Source of the DNA: Caballeronia arationis
Lineage (GTDB): Bacteria; Pseudomonadota; Gammaproteobacteria; Burkholderiales; Burkholderiaceae
DNA: 64,000 nucleotides
NCBI RefSeq assembly: GCF_001544975.2
Contig: NZ_FCOG02000010.1
Coordinates: 1 to 64,000, forward strand
Direction: 5' to 3'
Part shown: positions 57,801 through 64,000 of the stretch, in pieces
How positions within the stretch are numbered: position 1 is the first letter of the stretch
How the letters are laid out: each line of letters opens with the position of its first letter
Position numbers and translations under genes: made by a program
The notes under the pieces: model-generated
Database searches by the model: none
What the model saw: the letters and a program-made list of their open reading frames with translations, nothing else
What the model was told of the DNA's origin: nothing

Positions 57801-59228
57801 TCACGACTCCGCCCGCTGCACCCGCCCGAACACCAGCCGGTCCGATACCCACACGATCAGCATCGTCAATCCCATCAGCGGGAACACGAGGCCGAGCATC
57901 GTCAGGCCGCTCTTCCACGCGCGCATCGGGAGGCGCTGCGCGGGCCGCGCCGGCGCGCCGAGCGCGCGCTCCGGACTGCGCTTCCACCACATCACGAAAC
58001 CGGTGAGCGCCATCGCGGCGAGCCCGAGCGAAATCGCCCCGCAGACGAGCTGGTTCGCGAGCCCGAAATAGCGCCCCATGTGCAGCGACGTCCCAAACGA
58101 AATCCACTGCGCGACGCGGCCGTAATCGTTGTAGGCGATGTCGGCCAGGACCTTGCCGCTGTACTGGTCGACGTGCAGCGTGCGCTCGTCGCGCGGATCG
58201 GCGGGAAAGGACGACACCGTATAGACGCCATTCGCGGACGTCGGCAGCGCGATGCTGTAGCCGTCGCTCACGCCTGGCGCCGACGCCAGCGCGACCACCG
58301 AGTCGAGCGAAATGCGTGCGGCGCCCGCTTCGGGCGCGGTGGCGTCCGGCACCGGCGTGAGGCCCACGGCCCACGGCGTCTGCGCGAGCGGCAAGTCGTC
58401 CATCTTCATGCCGGACATGCCGGCGTGCGCATTTGCGTCGGCATCGGCAGCGGCTTCGGCGGGTGCCGACGGTTTCTCCGAATGCACGTGAGCCTCGCCC
58501 CAGGCGCCCTTCGGATAGCCGAGTTGCGCCGATGTCGCGAGCGCCTTGAACTGCTTGCCCCACGAGCCGGACCACGGCAGCCCGCTCAGCACGAAGAACA
58601 GCGCGCCTGCCGCGAGCCAGATGCCGCCGACCGCATGGATGTCGCGCCACCACGCGCGCCCGCGAAGTGTCAGGCGCGGCGTCCATACGCCGCCTTTCTG
58701 TCGCGCCTTCGGCCACCACAGCGCGATGCCGGTTCCGATCATCACGAGCGTCCAGCAGCCCGCGAGTTCCATCACGAGTTCGCCGGTCTTGCCGAGCATC
58801 AGTCCGCGATGCAGGTTGCGGATCTGCTTCATCAGGCGATGCTCGACGGAGAGCGTGCCGAGCACCGCGCCCGTGTACGGATTCACGTATACGCTTTCGC
58901 TCTCGCCGGACGGCAGGCGGAACACGAACTCCGCGCTGCGGCGCGGATCGGCGTCGATCTGCGCCGTGGTCGGCACGGCGTTGCGCGGCTCGCTCGCGAC
59001 GGCTTTAGCGAGCAGCGTGTCGCGCGGCAGGCGAGGCGCGGCCTGCTCCTCGACGATCATCCGGTCGCGATAGAGCAGCGGCTCGATCTGCGGCTGGAAG
59101 CAGTACAGCGTGCCGGTGATCGCGAGCACGATCAGGAGCGGCATCACGAAGAGTCCCGCGTAGAAATGCCAGCGCCACAGCGTCCGATGCTGGTCGGCCG
59201 CGACGTTCAAAGTGTTGCTTCCTTGCAT
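57801..59228 (-). CDS. PepSY-associated inner-membrane protein
   Basis: 475 residues. The opening HRTLWRWHFYAGLFVMPLLIVLAITGTLYCF is the PepSY-TM signature (about 14-44). Further helices lie at about 165-195, 220-240, 385-410 and 435-460, with periplasmic PepSY segments between, including NPYTGAVLG. A Met/His-containing loop (GMSGMKMDD) could bind metal. It is the third gene after a TonB receptor (38 bases) and a DUF2946 gene, matching the third gene of the Bordetella cruR-bfrG operon. Such proteins are thought to reduce or move metal ions across the inner membrane; no activity is proven here. Confidence 0.9.
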   Translation of the reverse strand: MQGSNTLNVAADQHRTLWRWHFYAGLFVMPLLIVLAITGTLYCFQPQIEPLLYRDRMIVEEQAAPRLPRDTLLAKAVASEPRNAVPTTAQIDADPRRSAEFVFRLPSGESESVYVNPYTGAVLGTLSVEHRLMKQIRNLHRGLMLGKTGELVMELAGCWTLVMIGTGIALWWPKARQKGGVWTPRLTLRGRAWWRDIHAVGGIWLAAGALFFVLSGLPWSGSWGKQFKALATSAQLGYPKGAWGEAHVHSEKPSAPAEAAADADANAHAGMSGMKMDDLPLAQTPWAVGLTPVPDATAPEAGAARISLDSVVALASAPGVSDGYSIALPTSANGVYTVSSFPADPRDERTLHVDQYSGKVLADIAYNDYGRVAQWISFGTSLHMGRYFGLANQLVCGAISLGLAAMALTGFVMWWKRSPERALGAPARPAQRLPMRAWKSGLTMLGLVFPLMGLTMLIVWVSDRLVFGRVQRAES

Positions 59229-59266
59229 GAGCGTATCCCCAGGAATGAATGACTGACGGCCCCGGC

Positions 59267-61642
59267 TCAGATGCCGATGCGCCCTTCGAGATAGAAGGTC
59301 CGCCCTGCATACGGATGGAACACGTAATAGCGATGGTCGAAGAGATTGTCGACACCGATGCCGATCTCGGTTTTCCTGGTCGGCCGGTAGGTGAACTTCG
59401 TGTCGACGACCGCGTAGGTGCTCGTGCCGCCGTACGTGTTCGGATTGGTGTCGGTGTTGGTGAGCGTGTTGTACTGGCGGCCCGAATAGCGCGCGGCGAG
59501 CGTCACCGCGGCCTTCTCGGTGGCGCGATACGTCGCGACGACGTTCGCGCGCCAGAGCGGTATGCGATAGAAGTACTTCCCGACCGACGCCGGATTGCTG
59601 CTGTTCGCGATGATCTTCGACTGCGTGTAGGCGACGTTCGCCGCGAGGTCGAGCCCGCGCAGCAGCACGTCCTGCCCTTCGTAGCTCGTCTCGATGCCGC
59701 GCGAGCGCACCTTGTCGATGTTCTGGAAGTTCGTGACGTTCGGAATGACGGTCGTATTGGTCTGGCTGAAGATGGTGTTCTTCACGTCGTCCTGGAACAG
59801 CGTGAAGCGGTACAGGCCATTGCCGTGCTGCCACTCCGCGGTGAGTTCCTTCGAGAGATCGTCCTCGGGCTGCAGGTTCGGGTTGTTGTTGACGATCGAG
59901 ATGCCGTTGACCTGCCCCTGAAACAGCTCGCCGACCGTCGGAAAACGATAGGCGCGGCCGATCGACGCACGCAGCAGCAGGTTCGAAGTGACATCGAACG
60001 AAAGCGATGCCTTCGGCGACCAGTGGCTTTCGCTGGCATCGCCATAAGCGAGCGACGTCGCGCCGAGCGAGCGCGTGCCGTCATACGCGTTCCAGTTCTC
60101 GTAGCGCGCGCCGTAGGTCAGCCGCCAGCGCGGCAAGAAGCGCCACGAATCCTGCACATACGCGGCCTGGGTCTGCGTGCGGCCGCCAAATGCATTCGCG
60201 AACGACCCGTTGCCGCCATCGCGCCAGGCGGCGGTGTTGTACGTCTCGTTGTCGAGAAAGTAGTTGTCGTAGTGGTAGCCGAACGAGACCCAGTGCGCGG
60301 CGAGTCCCGCATCGGCCGAGGGCGGCGTCCACGTCGCGCGCAGATCGAGCGACTTCCAGCCGGCGCCGTCGCCATACGCGATCGTGCCCGGGCCGTCGCC
60401 CGGCACGCCCGAACTCGCCGTGCGCGCGATGCTCTGCGTCACGTCGAAATAGGATGCGACTGCTTCGCCGTTCCAGCCGGTTTCATTGCGCGTCCTGAGC
60501 GACAGACCGTAGAGGAAGTTTTCGCTCGATCCCTGGCTCGGCGCGAACGCCGCCGCCGACACGTTGTACTCGAACCCGCCGATATTCACGAGCCCGCTAT
60601 ACACCGGATTGCCGTTCGCGTCGCGCAGGAAGGTTTGCGTGTCGCTGTTGTACTTCTGGTGCCAGTAGCCGAGCGTGAACCCTGCCTGCAGCGTCGGCGT
60701 GAGGTCGTAGGCGAGCCTCGCCCTCAACTGGTCCTGAAACGTGCGCTCGATCCCTTCCGCCGACACGCCGAGCACCGCCGTGCGGGCGTTGTTCTGGTCG
60801 TTATAGAAATACGCGCCGGTGACGGGCCGGTCGGTCGGCTTCGCCGCTGTCGTCGATTGCGGGAGCGTCGCGAACTGCAGCGGCTGGCTCGTGTTCTCCA
60901 GATGATCGACGCCGATCAGGTACGAGAACCGCCCGATCTTGTCGCCGATCGTCGCCGAACTGTTCGTGCCGTTGAAGCTGCTGTTCACGCCGAACAGGTC
61001 GAAGTGCTGCGTGTAGCCCTGCACTTTCGCGTCGGCCTGGAACTGCGTCGGCATGCGCGTCGTGATCGCGACCGTCGCGCCCATCGAGTTGCCCGGATAC
61101 AGCGCGGAATACGGGCCGTAGATCACGTCGGTGCGATCGATGTCGTCGGCGAAGACCATCGACCAGCGAGGCGCGAACGTAAACGTGTTGCCGAGGAAGT
61201 TGCTAAGCAGGAGGCCGTCTGCATAGACGAGGCCGCGCGCCGTCTGCGAGTTGCTCGTGCCGCGCACGGCGATCGTCGAATTGACGTCGCCGATAAAGCG
61301 CTTGCGCACGGCCATGTTCGGCGCGTACTTGAGCACGTCTTCGAGCGTGACGACGTTCCAGTACTGGAACTGGTCAGCCGTGACGGTCGAGACGCTCGCC
61401 GGGAGATTCGAATCGAGCGGCGGCCGCGACGCCGCGGCCGTCACGACGACCGGAGCGAGCGCGGCGGCTTCGTTCTCCGACTGAGCTGGTGGCGCTTCTG
61501 CAGTGGTTGCGGCGTACGCCGCCTGCGCCATCAGCGAGAGAGGAAGCCAGGCGTACGGCAGGCGCACGCGGGCGAACGTGCGCGAGCGCACGGGAGCGCG
61601 GCAGCCCGATGGCTGCCGCGCTCGCCTGAATAAGTCGAGCAT
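59267..61642 (-). CDS. TonB-dependent outer-membrane receptor (copper-linked by context)
   Basis: 791 residues. A long signal sequence (about 1-44, ending AQAAYA) leads a TonB-box region (LAPVVVTA), a plug domain (about 75-190, with VLKYAPNMAVRKRF and VYADGLLLSNFLGN, then RTDVIYGPYSALYPGNSMG) and a 22-strand barrel to the end. The closing segment VDNLFDHRYYVFHPYAGRTFY is typical, although the last residue is Ile and not the usual Phe/Trp. AGGA eight bases before the ATG supports the start. It follows the DUF2946 gene by 81 bases. Substrate is not readable; copper or a copper chelate is inferred from the operon. Confidence 0.93.
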   Translation of the reverse strand: MLDLFRRARQPSGCRAPVRSRTFARVRLPYAWLPLSLMAQAAYAATTAEAPPAQSENEAAALAPVVVTAAASRPPLDSNLPASVSTVTADQFQYWNVVTLEDVLKYAPNMAVRKRFIGDVNSTIAVRGTSNSQTARGLVYADGLLLSNFLGNTFTFAPRWSMVFADDIDRTDVIYGPYSALYPGNSMGATVAITTRMPTQFQADAKVQGYTQHFDLFGVNSSFNGTNSSATIGDKIGRFSYLIGVDHLENTSQPLQFATLPQSTTAAKPTDRPVTGAYFYNDQNNARTAVLGVSAEGIERTFQDQLRARLAYDLTPTLQAGFTLGYWHQKYNSDTQTFLRDANGNPVYSGLVNIGGFEYNVSAAAFAPSQGSSENFLYGLSLRTRNETGWNGEAVASYFDVTQSIARTASSGVPGDGPGTIAYGDGAGWKSLDLRATWTPPSADAGLAAHWVSFGYHYDNYFLDNETYNTAAWRDGGNGSFANAFGGRTQTQAAYVQDSWRFLPRWRLTYGARYENWNAYDGTRSLGATSLAYGDASESHWSPKASLSFDVTSNLLLRASIGRAYRFPTVGELFQGQVNGISIVNNNPNLQPEDDLSKELTAEWQHGNGLYRFTLFQDDVKNTIFSQTNTTVIPNVTNFQNIDKVRSRGIETSYEGQDVLLRGLDLAANVAYTQSKIIANSSNPASVGKYFYRIPLWRANVVATYRATEKAAVTLAARYSGRQYNTLTNTDTNPNTYGGTSTYAVVDTKFTYRPTRKTEIGIGVDNLFDHRYYVFHPYAGRTFYLEGRIGI

Positions 61643-61723
61643 CGGAAAATCCTGAAGAGGTGAACGCGGGATCGGCCGGGCGCAAAGACGCACCGGCGTG
61701 GCGATCCGGACGAATGACGGACC

Positions 61724-62176
61724 TCAGGAAACGATGGGAGGCGCGCGCGGACGCGCCGCGTTGAAGGACTTGGCGTGGACGGCTGGCGTCCCGGCCGTGA
61801 CGGCGACGCGGGTAACGCGCTCGACCCGCTCTGCGCGCGGCGCCGCGCCGGGCAGCAGCGGGAGACTATGGGCGAGCAGCCCGCAGTACGAGCACGCGTC
61901 GAAATGATCCGCAGCCGACGCGTGGTGGCTATCCGGAGCGGCGGCTCGGGCGGTCTGTTGATAGCCGCCGTGATGGTGCCCGCCCTCGTCCTCCTGCGCG
62001 GCGAGCGCGCCTGACGCCAGCGTCGAAACGAATTCGGCCGAGCACATCGGCGCTTCGGCATCGGCGACGCCTGAGCGCGCCGCGATCGTCTGGCTCACGA
62101 CCGGCGCGACAATAGCGAGCCACATGGCGGCAATGCCGAGCCATGCAACGATGCGATTGCGCGATGTGCGGGTCAT
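61724..62176 (-). CDS. cruR: DUF2946 protein, CruR-type copper-responsive upstream regulator
   Basis: 150 residues. An N-terminal hydrophobic segment (about 9-33) looks like a signal anchor. A His-rich stretch follows (GGHHHGG, 65-71; DSHH, 82-85), then the motif C95-S-Y-C98 in a DACSYCGLLAHSLPLLP context, and near the end R144-A-P-P147. In Bordetella pertussis a DUF2946 protein (CruR) senses copper through its nascent CXXC and arrests on a C-terminal RAPP motif, switching Rho-dependent termination before a TonB receptor gene. Here both motifs and the same gene order (DUF2946, TonB receptor, PepSY) are present, so regulation by translation of this gene is inferred. AGG six bases before the ATG. 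Confidence 0.88.
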   Translation of the reverse strand: MTRTSRNRIVAWLGIAAMWLAIVAPVVSQTIAARSGVADAEAPMCSAEFVSTLASGALAAQEDEGGHHHGGYQQTARAAAPDSHHASAADHFDACSYCGLLAHSLPLLPGAAPRAERVERVTRVAVTAGTPAVHAKSFNAARPRAPPIVS

Positions 62177-62204
62177 GGATTGCCTGAGCAATATCGAGAC
62201 AGGA

Positions 62205-62233
62205 ATTGTAGGCAGGACGCATGACACGCGCAA
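62205..62233 (-). promoter_or_regulatory. Candidate promoter of the cruR-receptor-PepSY operon
   Basis: Minus strand: TTGCGC (62228-62233), 17-base spacer, TACAAT (62205-62210; five of six). Start near 62198 gives a leader of only about 22 bases before the cruR ATG, so regulation would have to act within or after cruR. Confidence 0.45.
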
Positions 62234-62328
62234 TCGCCGGCGGTGAATGCCGTGTATCGGGCGCGAAAGCCTTCGTCGCGATACCGGCCGGCCGTGACAG
62301 GGCGTCTGTCGGGACGGTTCCCCTGGTG

Positions 62329-62357
62329 CAGACATCACAGGTCGAATCGGTTAGAAT
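62329..62357 (+). promoter_or_regulatory. Promoter of tRNA-Leu
   Basis: CAGACA (62329-62334), 17-base spacer, TAGAAT (62352-62357; five of six). It points toward the tRNA about 90 bases downstream of the expected start. Confidence 0.5.
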
Positions 62358-62453
62358 CTTGCGCTTGGCGCGGCGGGCGCGCGGTTTTTTCAAACGTCCG
62401 TGCAAGCCCCGACAGAGCGGATCGCGCGTTCATTGCGGCGCGCGCATCAGGCG

Positions 62454-62540
62454 GCGAGGATGGCGAAATTGGTAGACGCACCAGGTTTAGGTCCTGACGC
62501 CAGCAATGGTGTAGGGGTTCGAGTCCCCTTCCTCGCACCA
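62454..62540 (+). tRNA. tRNA-Leu (TAG)
   Basis: 87 bases with encoded CCA. Acceptor GCGAGGA/TCCTCGC, D-arm with ATTGGTAGAC, anticodon TAG within CAGGTTTAGGTCCTG, the long variable arm of class II tRNAs, and T-arm GGGGTTCGAGTCCCC. Confidence 0.97.
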
Positions 62541-62626
62541 TCACTGCGGTTCCAAAGCAGTGACGACTCCGCAAAGTAAAACCCCGTGACACTCGGCGCC
62601 ATCGTGCTGCAGCATCGGGCGCCACG

Positions 62627-62659
62627 AAAAAAGCCATTGATGTTCAATGGCTTTTTTTG
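62627..62659 (+). terminator. Intrinsic terminator after tRNA-Leu
   Basis: AAAAGCCATTGA (62629-62640) pairs with TCAATGGCTTTT (62644-62655), loop three bases, followed by further T. It lies about 90 bases after the tRNA. Confidence 0.88.
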
Positions 62660-62736
62660 CTCAGGCCGATAGTTCCCGACATGCCTCCGGAGAGAAGCAT
62701 GTAAAGAGAACATGCCATCCCACTACGCCGACTCCA

Positions 62737-63576
62737 GTGAACTTCGACGACTACTGCCAGCAAAAGGCCGCTCCCGATGGCTCAAGCACGTACTACGCGC
62801 TGCGTCGCGCGCCGGCCGCGAGCCAGCCGCTCCTGACCGCGCTCTACGCGCTGCGTCGCGAGCTGGAGGAGACCGTCAAGGAAACCAGCGACCCCACCAT
62901 CGGCCGCACGAAGCACGCGTGGTGGCAGAAGGAACTCGCGAGCCTCTTCGGCGGCGAGCCGTCGCATCCGGTGACGAAGGCGCTCGCCGCGCACGGCGGC
63001 CGCTCGAATGCGGCGCTGGACGATGCAGGCCTCGCGTCGTTGCAGACGCTCGTCGACGGCTTCGGCATGGATCTCGATCAGGCGCGTTACCTCGACTGGC
63101 CCGGCCTCGCCCGCTATCTCGGCCAGACGGGCGGCGCGTTTGCCGTCGCGGTGGCGCGTGTGAACGCCCGCGACCCGGCGCAGGCCGCCGTCTGGGCCGC
63201 GTCGCTCGGCTCGGCACTGATGCTGGCGGAACGCGTGCTGGAACTCGGTGATGATGCGCGTCACGGCCGCATCTACATTCCGATCGACGAGTTGCAGCGC
63301 TTTGGCGTGACGGCCGCCGACCTCATCAACCGCAAGTACAGCGACGACTTCACCGCGCTGATGCGCTTTCAGGTCGAACGGGCGCGCAAGTCGCTGAACG
63401 ACGCGCTCGCTGCGATTCCCGCGAGCGAGCGCACAGGCCAGCGGCTTTTGCGCGCGCAGGCGGCGCTGGCGCTCGCGGCGCTCGACGAAGTCGAACGGGA
63501 GAATTTTCAGGTGCTGCATCAGCGCATCGCACTCACGCCAATTCGCAAGCTGTGGATCAGCTGGCGCACGCGCTGA
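62737..63576 (+). CDS. Squalene/phytoene-synthase-fold protein with divergent active site
   Basis: 279 residues from a GTG start; the sequence then reads NFDDYCQQKAAPDGSSTYYALRR, the usual start of this family in the group. The all-helical trans-prenyltransferase fold is recognisable (YALRRELEETVKE, then KHAWWQKELASLFGG, later LGSALMLAERVLELGDDARHGRIYIP). The first D-x-x-x-D motif is missing (E-L-E-E-T), and in the second the N/D positions are changed to E. This resembles the non-catalytic NDUFAF6 branch more than HpnC/HpnD. Catalysis is therefore doubtful. No hopanoid genes are adjacent. Its stop is four bases from the converging DUF1501 stop. Confidence 0.85.
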   Translation: MNFDDYCQQKAAPDGSSTYYALRRAPAASQPLLTALYALRRELEETVKETSDPTIGRTKHAWWQKELASLFGGEPSHPVTKALAAHGGRSNAALDDAGLASLQTLVDGFGMDLDQARYLDWPGLARYLGQTGGAFAVAVARVNARDPAQAAVWAASLGSALMLAERVLELGDDARHGRIYIPIDELQRFGVTAADLINRKYSDDFTALMRFQVERARKSLNDALAAIPASERTGQRLLRAQAALALAALDEVERENFQVLHQRIALTPIRKLWISWRTR

Positions 63577-63580
63577 CTGT

Positions 63581-64000
63581 TCACGCGAAGAGCAGCGGCA
63601 ACGGCTCGAAGCGCTGACGCAGGATCGCGCTGGCATCGAGATCGAGCCATGAGCCGAGCACGGTGGCATAAAGCCGGCGAAAGTCGATCGCGACCGGCAG
63701 GTTGCCGTTGCCGTCGATGCTCGCGAGTGCCGGCGTCGCGCCGTACAGCCCGCCGCGCACGCTGCCGCCCGCGACGAAATGTGGCGCCGCACTGCCGTGG
63801 TCCGTTCCGCCGGTCTGGTTTTCGCGGGCGCTGCGTCCGAACTCCGAGCACGTCATGATGAGCGAGTCGTCCCAGCGCTTTAGGGACACGAGTGCGCGGC
63901 GAAGCGCAACGAAACCGTCCGACAGCTCTTTCAGCAGCGCGGCATGCCGAAGCGCCTGATTCTGATGCGTGTCGAAGCCGTTGAGCGTCAGGCGCAGCAC
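63581..64000 (-). CDS. DUF1501 protein, C-terminal part (cut by window edge)
   Basis: 139 residues of the C-terminus are visible and the start lies beyond the right edge. Family marks: NGFDTHQNQALRHAALLKEL, the MTCSEFGRSARENQTGGTDHGSAAPHFVAGG segment (metal/sulfatase-like core) and VAIDFRRLYATVLGSWL. DUF1501 proteins usually carry a Tat signal and lie next to a DUF1800 gene; neither can be checked here. Function is unknown, with a sulfatase-like fold. Confidence 0.9.
   Translation of the reverse strand: MLRLTLNGFDTHQNQALRHAALLKELSDGFVALRRALVSLKRWDDSLIMTCSEFGRSARENQTGGTDHGSAAPHFVAGGSVRGGLYGATPALASIDGNGNLPVAIDFRRLYATVLGSWLDLDASAILRQRFEPLPLLFA

Noticed and set aside
59229..59834. N-terminal extension of the PepSY gene into the receptor gene
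   Set aside because: It is a shadow of the TonB receptor; the PepSY signature begins right after the ATG at 59228.
62454..62540. tRNA-Leu as an integration site for a mobile element
   Set aside because: No integrase, repeated tRNA 3' end or composition shift is visible on either side; the same holds for the tRNA-Val/Asp pair.
1..64000. CRISPR array, prophage, insertion sequence, rRNA or replication origin
   Set aside because: No spaced direct repeats, transposase, integrase, phage structural gene, rRNA or dnaA/parAB-type locus is seen anywhere in the window.

Overview
The window is a high-GC, gene-dense stretch of a betaproteobacterial chromosome. The organism is most likely Burkholderiaceae, in the Burkholderia/Paraburkholderia/Caballeronia group. 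This rests on gene content and order (rbsBACRK; mltG-tmk-holB; tig-clpP-clpX-lon-hupB-tRNA-ppiD; selO-msrB-yciB), protein lengths and codon bias. I see no phage, insertion sequence, integrase, CRISPR array, rRNA or replication origin. Nearly everything is core or near-core chromosome, so most of the long open frames lying opposite real genes are GC-driven shadows.

Layout. 1-1 kb: the N-terminal part of a methyl-accepting chemotaxis protein, cut by the window edge. 1.2-7.4 kb: a complete ribose uptake operon on the minus strand (rbsB, rbsA, rbsC, rbsR, rbsK). 7.6-10.4 kb: small proteins (an acidic hypothetical, a PsiF-repeat secreted protein, a two-helix membrane protein and a Ysc84-type lipoprotein). 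10.5-14.6 kb: an osmotic-stress and carbohydrate group (GT4 glycosyltransferase, otsA, MscS channel). 14.8-20.2 kb: a Rap1a/Tai-like protein, an ankyrin protein, TatD, a GNAT, holB, tmk and mltG, with ygfZ and an NRDE protein on the other strand. 22.1-31.8 kb: nine consecutive minus-strand genes that look like one lipid/acyl-CoA catabolic run (acyl-CoA ligase, fused hydratase/dehydrogenase, nicotinamidase, thiolase, Dabb protein, thioesterase, two oxidoreductases, esterase). 31.9-35.8 kb: selO, msrB, yciB, a BolA protein and a parvulin PPIase. 35.9-45.8 kb: purL, an FAD amino-acid dehydrogenase, the NAD(P)HX repair enzyme, pgi and a LolD-like ATPase. 45.8-56.1 kb: tesA, a small lipoprotein, ppiD, two tRNAs, hupB, lon, clpX, clpP and tig, which form a protein-quality-control block. 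56.6-64 kb: glycerate kinase, a copper-type operon (DUF2946/CruR, TonB receptor, PepSY protein), tRNA-Leu, a squalene-synthase-like protein and a DUF1501 fragment.

The most interesting locus is 57.8-62.2 kb. Its first gene encodes a 150-residue DUF2946 protein with a C-S-Y-C motif and an R-A-P-P motif near its C-terminus, followed by a TonB-dependent receptor and a PepSY membrane protein. This matches the copper-responsive upstream regulator CruR of Bordetella pertussis, in which the nascent peptide senses copper and controls Rho-dependent termination ahead of the receptor gene. Other points of interest are a perfect 12-bp palindrome inside the promoter of the catabolic run, divergent tesA and ATPase genes whose start codons overlap, and a squalene-synthase-fold protein with eroded catalytic motifs. 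Annotations are from reading motifs and lengths only; no database search was run.
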